Source: JBCFBK01 sp038562555 (GTDB lineage: Bacteria; Bacteroidota; Bacteroidia; Bacteroidales; Prolixibacteraceae). From it: DNA of 16,737 nt. Positions 1 through 7,339 of this stretch are shown piece after piece (positions within the stretch are counted from its first letter, which is position 1; every line of letters starts with the position of its first letter). The translations under genes and the position numbers were made by a program. Under the pieces are notes generated by a model, which searched no databases, had not been told where the DNA came from, and saw nothing but the letters and a program-made list of their open reading frames with translations. Location: the NCBI GenBank assembly GCA_038562555.1, contig JBCFBK010000078.1, positions 1 through 16,737 on the forward strand, written 5' to 3'.

Positions 1-412
1 TTTTATTGTGCCGAAGCTATTAACTTTGATTGGTCAAATCAAGACGGGGATTATAGTAGGCTTACCTTAAACGAAATATTTTTCAAAATGCTTCGATTAG
101 AATGAGTCAATTACCGGGAATGGCTGGTCTTTTTCCTGAACAATATCCATAAATACGATGACGATTACAGCAAAGATCTGGCCGAACTGCTTCCTCATAA
201 CTTCAAGCTGCGAAACCAGAATTGTAACAGTACCGTCTCTTAAACCTATCAAAGTTCTATGAATATTTTGGAGAAACTGTTACAGTAGGATGCTTTTCCT
301 TTAAAAACAAGACGGATTTTACCGAATGCTTACTTTTGATTACGATAATAACCTTAATCCTTTGAGATATTGGAGCGTCTGGTTACCAAATCAATCGAAG
401 TTAATTCATTAA
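1..412 (+). pseudogene. Decayed coding region, family not recognised
   Basis: Frame 1 reads as protein-like sequence from the left edge but is broken by an in-frame TGA at 103-105 and a TAA at 241-243. Between them it reads NYREWLVFFLNNIHKYDDD, then LAELLPHNFKLRNQ. After the second stop the same frame continues (LSKFYEYFGETVTVGCFSF) until about 325, where the sensible reading moves to the next frame (MLTFDYDNNLNPLRYWSVW) and ends at TAA 410-412. Two nonsense changes plus one frameshift in about 410 bases indicate a dead gene whose 5' end lies outside the window. The family is not recognised; a transposase-associated or toxin/immunity-like origin would be a guess. Its stop is one base from the stop of the convergent NTPase gene. 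Confidence 0.55.
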
Positions 413-413
413 T

Positions 414-3400
414 TCACAATAAGATCAATTTGAATTCAATATATTTTAAGTTAAAACATTTGACTCTAGACTTTCTTTTATAAATATAATCGTTCACCAC
501 AGTTGATTCAACGTTTGCTAATGCGTCCTTGTTCATTTCTATTATTTGTGTATCTCGCTTTTCGCCTAATGAATTTATTGAATTTAGAATTAATCCGTTA
601 TTAGTATTATCACTTAACAACCATCTGTCATGAAAAGGGCATTTACTCGTTTTTTCATCCCAAACAATTATTATCCTGTTATCGGGCGGATTGTCAACAG
701 AAATTTTTCTCCATTCGTTATTATACTTCTCCGTAAGTTCTATTTCATTTTCAACATCATTTCGATCTTTGCTACTAAGGATAGTTATAAAACAACTTGG
801 CTTGACTTCGGCCATAATCTTCAAAAAGTCTAAATCTCTTTCACAGAAATATGGGTCAATTATAGTTACTTCATTGTTTACATTTTTATCGATCCAATTT
901 CTAATAAATTTTAGAAATTTTTCTCTCTCCCCGTGCCTAAATACTTGATTTATATCTGAACGTGGCGCATTTGTATAACGGAGGAGATTTTTCATTTTGT
1001 TAATATTATCAGCGGAGAACGTAGCTATCAATTTTGCATTTTGATAGGTAGCCTCAAAAATTGATGATAAAAGACTTTGATTAATCTCAAAATTTCGGAT
1101 AATAGCATTTTGAATAAAATAAGCTATTGATTTGTATGCGATAGATAAAGGGGTATTGGATGTCGCATCAATAATTTCATATGTCTCATCAATTCTTTTG
1201 CTGGCTAACCGACCCGAATTTAATTGGGACAGATTAGTATCGAAAACTTTTTCATACTGATGAGCCGTTAATTCAGATAGTCCCTTTAAATCTTTACTTG
1301 CAGTATTAACGATTTCTTTACTACTTATTCTTTTTTGCAATGATTCCTTAAGTTTTTTTCTGGCTGGATCTTGATCTAATAGCGTGATAAGATCTTCAGC
1401 CAAAGACTTATCATATTGATTGGCGATATCAATTATATTCTTTAAATTATTCAAAGTGCCATCATGATTCTTAAGCAGTTCGTTGTAAGCAATTTTTAGA
1501 TGCTTGCAAAATTGTCCTTTATCTATATCTAGCCAATTTTCCCACATTACATCATATCTAGTAATTTTGTCATAACTCGAAGGTACAGATTGGATTAACT
1601 CAAAAGCTTCTTCTAATAACCCTGTTTTAATCATCTTTTTTGCGGGAATCATTTCTGCTATTATATTTAATACCAATGCCTTATCTGAAATATTCGGTAT
1701 TAACCTAGCTGACTCAATTAACCTGTTCCATTCACTTTTTTTATTGTCATAACTTTCTACTGTTAGTAGAGCTGCCTTTGAAACAATCCAATATCCGTTA
1801 TGAATAATTCCTTTTCGAGTATTAGGCAACTTGTCATCTATTACTTCATCCAGTTTGAGCAATATATTGTTTCGTTGCTCTCCAGTTATTAGTCTCCCGT
1901 TGTTCTCCTTTAAACTAAAAGAAATTTTTTTAATAATATGGTAAATTAAAAAATCATCCGTTAAGTAAGGCAGAAGCCTACATATTTCAATGTATTCTGA
2001 ATTAGAGATCTTGTGTCCTTGCTTTTTGTCTTCGATAGGTTCGTTTGCTGGAAGTTTAGTGAAAATATAATTGCATATATTATTTACTGCTTTATCTTTG
2101 ATATCCTCTGGGCAGTCTTCAATAATATTAAAGAAACTACTTTGACTGTAGTAAAATAAGGATGGTGCAATTTTTGATATAACGGAATATCTATATGCCT
2201 TATCTTCCGAATTTAGATTATTGATCAAAGGTTCTATTTTTTCTTTCATTATCATATTAAAATCATCCTCTCGCTGTCTCGCCTTTAAGGTCAAAGCTAC
2301 TAAGTGCCATAACTTGGCTTTTTCTCCATACGACTGTACTTGTTCAATAATATCAGTTAACTGTCCATATTCTTTGTTGATACTCCTATTTTTTTGTAGG
2401 ATCCCAGCAAAAGCTCGGATGCATAACTTTACGCTTAGGATGTATGTGTTTACAACAGAATTTGAGGAAAGAGGCTCACTTTCTTTTAATCTTGTAGTTT
2501 TTTCCAAAAAGTCTTTTGCTTTATCCTTCGAAAGAGCAACTAAATCTTTTGTTATCAAAAATCCTATCTCAATTTTCCTCCATTGGACATCAATCACCTC
2601 CCAAGTATTTATGAGCCTTTCATAAAGCTCATCCATTAATTTCGTACAATTTGGATTATCAAGATCTAGTATTTTCAGAATATGAATTAGTGCATAACAT
2701 TTATCAATAGTATTATAGATGTTTTGTATCGCATTTTTGTATATAAGAAGTTTGGGGATAAACTTTATCGCTTTCTCTTTTAAGGACACAAATTTATCTA
2801 TCAGACTTATTATAATATCATCTTTAAAATTAGGTGTTTGTATTTTAAGGTAAAACTTCTGAACAATGTCAAAATAAGCTATATCCATTTCATTTTCTTC
2901 TATGTAATGAATAGTTGAAATCCTCAAGGCAGCGTCTCTTCTCTCTTGGGTATTCAACTTCTCAATTATTTCAAGGACAAAGTATGGTCTTTCAGGAGTA
3001 ATAGTTTTTATTATAAACTCAACCATTTGATAATGATTTGCCGTTGCTTCCAATAATTTCTTGAGATTATTTTTAATTTGATTTTCAATCTTATCAGTTT
3101 TATAAATGTTTTTTTGAATAGAATTATCCCCGTCAATTTTCAATAATTTTTTCCAAACCAGTGTCAAACAATCAGTTTTTGTCGACAGGTCACTGACTTC
3201 CTCTTCTATTAAATACCATATTTCGTAAAATCTATCATTTGTCGCTTTTATACAAAAGTTATGAAGAGCTTCCGCTATCGTTAATTGAAGACGAATATAA
3301 TCTCTTGTCGGGGTGTTAATCGTATTCCTTTGACTATCAAATAATTTTATTATATTTTTAACAACATCAAAGTCCTTAATGTAAGGCAGGGGCAAGGCAA

Positions 3401-5348
3401 ATTCCGCCAAAGCAGCAGCATTTGGAACATTTTCATTTGAGTTATAAATGACCTCGTTTAATGCATATTCAATAACATCTGCTATATTATCTTTTTCTTT
3501 ATTTTGTGAAATCCAATATCTCAAAAGAAAAATTTTTCTGGGAGTATTATCCAGCTTCTTTGCACTTTCTATAATTTTATCTGAGCCATATTCATCTGAT
3601 AGAAAATCAAATGCTGCTGTTAGGTTTTTAACTTCTTTGTCCTTTATCCTCGAATTAATGAGGTCAATATCGATCAATTTCGTTTTTGATCTTTTGTTTG
3701 CATCGTCAGCATAAAACCTTAAATATGCAAGCGCATAATCCACGGAATTACTTCCGGTAGAATTGTCAACTATTTTTTCCATTAACTCAATTGCAATTTC
3801 AAAATCACAATAAATTAACAATGTTGCAATTTCATAACCTTTTTCCTTTATCTCTGCAAAATCAATTTGAGCATAAAGTTCTTTTATTTGTTCCAATAAA
3901 AGCACATCATCATCTAGGCCCTGTATTCTTCTTTGTTTAGCGATAATTGCCAATAACTTTAATTTATCTTCTTTTAGAAGTACGCTATTTGCCAAGACCA
4001 AAGCTTCTCCATATTCGTCCAAAACAATTCTGGCTTCAACTTCACTTTCCCACATTTCATATTTCTCCAATTCTAGAAATGATGACTTATGCAAGGCAAA
4101 GCGCATATAATCTCCCAAATAATCTTCTTCCTTTCTAATTTGTTTTGAAGCATTGAGCCCGTAGTCGAGCTGTCTTTTAACGCTTCCGATTGTTTGGTAT
4201 TCCTCGACGTATTTAACAAATGCGTCAATTGATAATAATTTTGTCAACTCATTCCACTTTTTTGATTTTTGATAGAGATTTGGTAGATTGAAAATACTAT
4301 CCCTATTACTTTTGTTCTTTTCATAATAATCAATAATTAATGATCGTATTTTTTCTTCGTATCCCTTCAGTTTCTTTTGCGCAAAAAGCTTATGAGTCGC
4401 TGAAATATAATTAACTGTGTTATCAGGAAAAGTTAAAAAATTTATATGTGCTAAGTTGTTCTTTAAACTAATGACGTCAATTTGTAATATTTCGCACATT
4501 CTGTCATTGTCAGTATGTTCATCAGAGAAAGCAATAAATGCTAGAAAAATATTATCATCCTCTTTTACCTGCTTCCATTCTAGTTCAAATAAATCTGTGC
4601 TACTACTTATATTATCTTCAGATAAAAATTTCTCTATACTACCTGTATCAATACAAAGTCTTTTCAATTGAGTTAATCTTGCCGGAAAGCCATTATGAGC
4701 TATTTTATGTATTTCTTGTAAACTTTCTTTGTTTGAAGAAAATTCCTTTAAAAAAAATTCAGTCTCAATTATACTAAACGAAGGAATATCAATATCTGAA
4801 GATTTTGAATTTTTTGATATCAAAATACCCAATTCCTGCCTATCTCCAGTAAATATATATTTTGCTTGTTTAGGTAAGTTTTCTATAATTGGCTTTATCG
4901 CTTCAAGATCTTGTTTAGGCACTTCCTCAAAACCATCAAAAATAAAATAAACATGTTTATCTATAGATCGGATTTTTCTTCTCAATCCTATTTGCAAATT
5001 CGAAAAAGTATCGTCGGTTTCTAGATCGCTATCAGGAGATTCATTGGTCGAAAAAAACCAAATTTGCCGTGCTAAATTATTTTTTATACAAAAAGAGGAA
5101 TAAGTGTATCTGTCATTTGCTGTAATAAAATGTGAAATTGTGTTGGAAGAATTGGTTTTCGCAAAATAAGCTAGAAGGGTTGTTTTACCCACTCCATTGT
5201 CCCCATGAACAAACAATACATCATAAATTTCCAGTTTTTTTTCAATCGAATTGATAAATGCATCTCTAATAACTAAATCGGAGGGAAGCTTAGGCATAGT
5301 ATCATTAAAGTAAGGTATATCGACAATCTTTGCATGTAAGTTATTCAT
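414..5348 (-). CDS. STAND-type P-loop NTPase with helical repeats and C-terminal PLD-like domain (predicted conflict/anti-phage protein)
   Basis: The protein has 1644 residues, starting at the ATG complementary to 5346-5348. Seen near the N-terminus: Walker A GDNGVGKTT (49-57), Walker B VYFIFDGFEE (133-142), a sensor-like IFTGDR (165-170) and a GFP tripeptide (220-222) matching the GxP motif of STAND/AP-ATPases. A winged-helix-like region follows to about 330, then roughly 1150 residues rich in Leu, Ile, Lys, Glu and Asp that look like degenerate helical (TPR/ARM-type) repeats. The C-terminus has IDPYF (1497-1501), then HDRWLLSD (1573-1580) and NSIN (1589-1592). This is one HKD-type phospholipase D motif with Lys replaced by Arg (HxRx4D-x8-NSxN). 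Known: STAND NTPases oligomerise after ligand sensing, and many bacterial ones are anti-phage sensors with nuclease, TIR or membrane effectors. Inferred: the repeats sense a cue and the PLD-like module is the effector. There is no signal peptide or membrane segment, so it is cytosolic. The gene is AT-rich, unlike the PUL to its right. Its last 20 or so residues are basic and hydrophobic and may be read-through past an older stop. Confidence in the NTPase is high, in the PLD-like call moderate, in defence function moderate. Confidence 0.8.
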   Translation of the reverse strand: MNNLHAKIVDIPYFNDTMPKLPSDLVIRDAFINSIEKKLEIYDVLFVHGDNGVGKTTLLAYFAKTNSSNTISHFITANDRYTYSSFCIKNNLARQIWFFSTNESPDSDLETDDTFSNLQIGLRRKIRSIDKHVYFIFDGFEEVPKQDLEAIKPIIENLPKQAKYIFTGDRQELGILISKNSKSSDIDIPSFSIIETEFFLKEFSSNKESLQEIHKIAHNGFPARLTQLKRLCIDTGSIEKFLSEDNISSSTDLFELEWKQVKEDDNIFLAFIAFSDEHTDNDRMCEILQIDVISLKNNLAHINFLTFPDNTVNYISATHKLFAQKKLKGYEEKIRSLIIDYYEKNKSNRDSIFNLPNLYQKSKKWNELTKLLSIDAFVKYVEEYQTIGSVKRQLDYGLNASKQIRKEEDYLGDYMRFALHKSSFLELEKYEMWESEVEARIVLDEYGEALVLANSVLLKEDKLKLLAIIAKQRRIQGLDDDVLLLEQIKELYAQIDFAEIKEKGYEIATLLIYCDFEIAIELMEKIVDNSTGSNSVDYALAYLRFYADDANKRSKTKLIDIDLINSRIKDKEVKNLTAAFDFLSDEYGSDKIIESAKKLDNTPRKIFLLRYWISQNKEKDNIADVIEYALNEVIYNSNENVPNAAALAEFALPLPYIKDFDVVKNIIKLFDSQRNTINTPTRDYIRLQLTIAEALHNFCIKATNDRFYEIWYLIEEEVSDLSTKTDCLTLVWKKLLKIDGDNSIQKNIYKTDKIENQIKNNLKKLLEATANHYQMVEFIIKTITPERPYFVLEIIEKLNTQERRDAALRISTIHYIEENEMDIAYFDIVQKFYLKIQTPNFKDDIIISLIDKFVSLKEKAIKFIPKLLIYKNAIQNIYNTIDKCYALIHILKILDLDNPNCTKLMDELYERLINTWEVIDVQWRKIEIGFLITKDLVALSKDKAKDFLEKTTRLKESEPLSSNSVVNTYILSVKLCIRAFAGILQKNRSINKEYGQLTDIIEQVQSYGEKAKLWHLVALTLKARQREDDFNMIMKEKIEPLINNLNSEDKAYRYSVISKIAPSLFYYSQSSFFNIIEDCPEDIKDKAVNNICNYIFTKLPANEPIEDKKQGHKISNSEYIEICRLLPYLTDDFLIYHIIKKISFSLKENNGRLITGEQRNNILLKLDEVIDDKLPNTRKGIIHNGYWIVSKAALLTVESYDNKKSEWNRLIESARLIPNISDKALVLNIIAEMIPAKKMIKTGLLEEAFELIQSVPSSYDKITRYDVMWENWLDIDKGQFCKHLKIAYNELLKNHDGTLNNLKNIIDIANQYDKSLAEDLITLLDQDPARKKLKESLQKRISSKEIVNTASKDLKGLSELTAHQYEKVFDTNLSQLNSGRLASKRIDETYEIIDATSNTPLSIAYKSIAYFIQNAIIRNFEINQSLLSSIFEATYQNAKLIATFSADNINKMKNLLRYTNAPRSDINQVFRHGEREKFLKFIRNWIDKNVNNEVTIIDPYFCERDLDFLKIMAEVKPSCFITILSSKDRNDVENEIELTEKYNNEWRKISVDNPPDNRIIIVWDEKTSKCPFHDRWLLSDNTNNGLILNSINSLGEKRDTQIIEMNKDALANVESTVVNDYIYKRKSRVKCFNLKYIEFKLILL

Positions 5349-5834
5349 ATTTTAGGTTCTTATTCTGTTAATTTATATTAAGAATCAAATTTGTTTTTTT
5401 GTAAACATCCATCCCCTAAATATTCGCATGCCGAGATATATGCCAGGTGCGAGGCGTCGTTTTCTCCGATCAGTTTCGAAAAAAGCAGTCAAGAAAACAT
5501 AGGCAAACGATCTCAAATGGTTTATTATTTGCGATCATCGTCGCTGTTTTTGTATTCAAATTTAATAAGAAATTTTTATTATCGTGTAACCTAAAAATCA
5601 GAATAATTGATTATTTACGGGGCATATTTTACGTATATTGCTGTCCTTGACAGGCTATTATAGCAACTGTGTAATCGGTAAATAAATTTGGTTCTTCACC
5701 AAAAGTGACGAAGAACCGAGATGTTGACCCCTTTGCTGAGTATCCTCATCGAACGTGAAAAGATAATATCTTCCGAAAGCACTCATAGCCATATTCCAGA
5801 TAATACTTGCCCATAATTAAGACATCATTTACAT
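5349..5834. other. 486 bp intergenic stretch without a convincing gene
   Basis: The gap lies between the third XRE gene and the NTPase gene, both on the minus strand. Open frames here are short (67 codons or fewer), overlap one another and have no recognisable protein features. A possible minus-strand -7 box (TAAATTTG) lies at 5557-5564 but has no matching -33 element and would leave a leader of about 200 bases, so no promoter is called. A short nested inverted repeat, TTGCT...AGCAA enclosing CTGT-ccttg-ACAG, lies around 5638-5666, and a hairpin at 5690-5717 is listed separately. A 22-codon minus-strand frame starts at 5814 but has no support. Confidence 0.5.
5690..5717 (-). repeat. 8-bp inverted repeat, possible hairpin or weak terminator
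   Basis: GGTTCTTC (5690-5697) and GAAGAACC (5710-5717) are perfect inverted copies around a 12-base loop. Read on the minus strand, downstream of the XRE genes, the stem is followed by caaatttatttacc, a poor U-tract, so a weak terminator or regulatory hairpin between the XRE genes and the NTPase gene is possible. Stems of this size are expected a few times by chance in a window this long. Confidence 0.3.
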
Positions 5835-6206
5835 TTAATTATTCCTACTCTTTCTAACAACCTGCTGGAGGTTCTTCAGCTTTTCGTGGCTATTTTGTAA
5901 CTGTTCCTCCAGATTTTTAACTTGATCTGCTGTGCATCCCTGATACATGATATTCACCGATTGGCTACCCTCGTAATTGTTAAAATGATTGGTATAAGTA
6001 GCTTTTTCCTGATAATTCAGTATATACTCAGGTGTACATCCCAAAACTTCAGAAATTTCAAACAGACGAGTTAGCGTAATATCAGAAACATTGTTTTCAA
6101 TATTACTATATGCCTTGGTCGTTATGCCCAAAGCCTTTGCCACTTCTTCCTTTTTTAAACCTTTTTCCTTTTCCCGGATTTCCCGGATGTTATCTCCAAT
6201 TTTCAT
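5835..6206 (-). CDS. XRE-family helix-turn-helix regulator, third of three tandem paralogues
   Basis: A 123-residue cytosolic DNA-binding protein. The HTH_3/Cro-CI domain covers about residues 5-65 (IREIREKEKGLKKEEVAKAL, then TTKAYSNIENNVSDITL as the recognition-helix region). A motif NHFNNYEGSQSVNI (73-86) is shared with the two upstream paralogues, and a Gln/Glu/Lys-rich C-terminal helix (about 93-120) could form a coiled coil. The frame stays open to a TTG at 6212, but the ATG at 6206 gives the N-terminus MKIGDN, matching MKIGRN and MRVGDN of the paralogues, so 6206 is preferred. It lies 16 bases after the second XRE gene and is probably in the same transcript. It most likely represses its own operon and perhaps the NTPase gene, whose start is 486 bases further along. 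Confidence 0.85.
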   Translation of the reverse strand: MKIGDNIREIREKEKGLKKEEVAKALGITTKAYSNIENNVSDITLTRLFEISEVLGCTPEYILNYQEKATYTNHFNNYEGSQSVNIMYQGCTADQVKNLEEQLQNSHEKLKNLQQVVRKSRNN

Positions 6207-6222
6207 AGCCAAAAATTAATAA

Positions 6223-6612
6223 TTAGAAATCAATATTATTAGTCCGTAATAAAGCCTCAAGCAAGGCGATTCGGTTTCTTTCACTTTCCAATAACTCTTC
6301 CTGCAGTTTCTGAATAATGTATGGATATGGAGACTGAATACACTGATGCATAATATTCACACCTTGATTTCCGCTATAATTATGAAAATGGTTGTAGAAC
6401 TCCTTTTTGCTTTGCTTGTACGCTAAAATATAAAGAGGAGTGCATTCTAAGATATTTGCAATTTCTTCAAGGCGCTGAAGAGTAATATCAGTGACATTGT
6501 TTTCTATATTAGAATATGCCCTGGTTGAAATGTTCAATTTTTCAGCTACATAGCTTCTTTTGTAATTTTTTTCAATTTCACGGATCTCCTTTATATTATC
6601 TCCAACCCTCAT
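6223..6612 (-). CDS. XRE-family helix-turn-helix regulator, second of three tandem paralogues
   Basis: 129 residues. An N-terminal Cro/CI-type HTH (about 5-65) has the core RAYSNIENNVTDITLQRLEE. The motif NHFHNYSGNQGVNI is at 74-87, followed by a charged C-terminal helix (about 95-128) ending NNIDF, the same ending as the first paralogue. It is closer to the third paralogue than to the first in the recognition region (AYSNIENNV-DITL in both). The ATG at 6612 lies 8 bases after the stop of the upstream gene, which implies co-transcription and probably translational coupling. Specific target genes cannot be read from the sequence. Confidence 0.87.
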   Translation of the reverse strand: MRVGDNIKEIREIEKNYKRSYVAEKLNISTRAYSNIENNVTDITLQRLEEIANILECTPLYILAYKQSKKEFYNHFHNYSGNQGVNIMHQCIQSPYPYIIQKLQEELLESERNRIALLEALLRTNNIDF

Positions 6613-6620
6613 GAGTCAAG

Positions 6621-7001
6621 CTAAAAGTCAAAATCAATATTATTATCCCGAAGTAGCTTCTCAAGTTTGGGTATTCTTTCCAGCTCACCTTTGTATAACT
6701 CTTTATAAGCTTTTCTTACCTCGGACTGATCGACTCCCTGAATCCGAATGTTTACTCCTTTGTTCCCATTATTGTCAAAATGATTATAGATACTGCCACT
6801 TGATTCCCTATACTGAAGTATATAAATGGGACTACATGATAGAACTTTAGCGATTTCATTAAGTTGAGACAGAGTAACATCAGATTGATCATTTTCGATG
6901 AACTGGTAATCGCTAAGCTTTAATCCTAATTCATCGGCTACATACTCTAGGCTATATCCTTTAGCCTCACGTATCTCAGAAATGTTCCTTCCTATTTTCA
7001 T
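6621..7001 (-). CDS. XRE-family helix-turn-helix regulator, first of three tandem paralogues
   Basis: 126 residues from the ATG at 7001 (N-terminus MKIGRNISEIREAKG). The Cro/CI-like HTH spans about 5-65, but the recognition region (SDYQFIENDQSDVTL) differs from AYSNIENNV in the two downstream paralogues, so its DNA target may differ. The NHFDNNGNKGVNI motif is at 73-85 and a charged helix runs to the C-terminus (RDNNIDFDF). It is the promoter-proximal gene of the XRE group, directly downstream of a well-formed promoter with palindromes (7020-7071). Autoregulation is the natural reading. Confidence 0.87.
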   Translation of the reverse strand: MKIGRNISEIREAKGYSLEYVADELGLKLSDYQFIENDQSDVTLSQLNEIAKVLSCSPIYILQYRESSGSIYNHFDNNGNKGVNIRIQGVDQSEVRKAYKELYKGELERIPKLEKLLRDNNIDFDF

Positions 7002-7019
7002 TTTGGTTTAATTTTTATC

Positions 7020-7051
7020 CAAATATAGTAAAACTTCCAATATGGAAGCAA
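7020..7051 (-). promoter_or_regulatory. Bacteroidota-type promoter of the XRE operon
   Basis: On the minus strand, TATATTTG (complement of 7020-7027) matches the -7 consensus TAnnTTTG exactly. A TTG (7049-7051) lies 21 bases upstream, within the usual range for the -33 element. The leader to the ATG at 7001 would be only about a dozen bases. The spacer contains a 15-base palindrome. Confidence 0.65.
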
Positions 7052-7071
7052 GACTTCCTGTTTTAGAAGTC
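7034..7071. promoter_or_regulatory. Two palindromes forming a putative XRE operator
   Basis: CTTCCA-ATA-TGGAAG (7034-7048) lies inside the promoter spacer. GACTTC-(8)-GAAGTC (7052-7071) lies across and upstream of the -33 element. Both contain the half-site ACTTCC, starting at 7033 and 7053, that is 20 bases or about two helical turns apart. A regulator dimer on either site would block RNA polymerase. This fits autorepression by the XRE proteins, but binding is inferred from position only. From 7072 to the SusC start nothing else is supported except the short frame and heptamer repeat listed next; no TTTG-N19-21-TAnnTTTG promoter is visible for the PUL. Confidence 0.5.
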
Positions 7072-7194
7072 GATTTTTTTCTGGTTGAGCACTTCGTTAA
7101 TTTCTTTGCACTGATCAATTTGAATTGCTACCCCACATGACCGGATATGCATTCACTAATTAAATGATTTTCTAAACCTAAAAACGATGAAAGT

Positions 7195-7329
7195 ATGAAA
7201 CCGAATTTCTGCTTACTGGGCTTGCTATGCTCTTTTCGATCCCAAATCATCTGCCTGACGCAAACAGCCAATGTGCTGATTTGTAAGCTGCAATCTGCAA
7301 GCTACAACCCACAAGTTGCAAACCTTTAA
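7195..7329 (+). CDS. Possible 44-residue small ORF upstream of the SusC gene
   Basis: The frame opens at ATG 7195 and stops at TAA 7327-7329, 10 bases before the SusC ATG. The N-terminus MKPNFCLLGLLCSF resembles the start of a Bacteroidota export signal, but the rest is low in recognisable features and its 3' half is the heptamer repeat. It could be a leader peptide, a relic of an older signal peptide, or chance. No homologue is recognised. Confidence 0.2.
   Translation: MKPNFCLLGLLCSFRSQIICLTQTANVLICKLQSASYNPQVANL
7280..7321 (+). repeat. Tandem heptamer repeat, six copies, in the SusC leader
   Basis: Six consecutive 7-base units are TTTGTAA, GCTGCAA, TCTGCAA, GCTACAA, CCCACAA and GTTGCAA. 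The last five share the ending CAA and the consensus is roughly N-C/T-T-R-C-A-A. The run ends 18 bases before the SusC ATG, so it lies in or next to the translation initiation region. It can also fold imperfectly (TTGTA...TACAA). Whether copy number varies between strains cannot be seen here. Confidence 0.6.
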
Positions 7330-7339
7330 ACCTTAATCT

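Noticed and set aside
5391..5650. Two overlapping 67-codon plus-strand frames in the gap
   Set aside because: They overlap in different frames, lie in AT-rich intergenic DNA and have no protein-like features or visible promoter.
5835..6212. TTG start for the third XRE regulator
   Set aside because: The ATG two codons downstream (6206) aligns with the starts of both paralogues.
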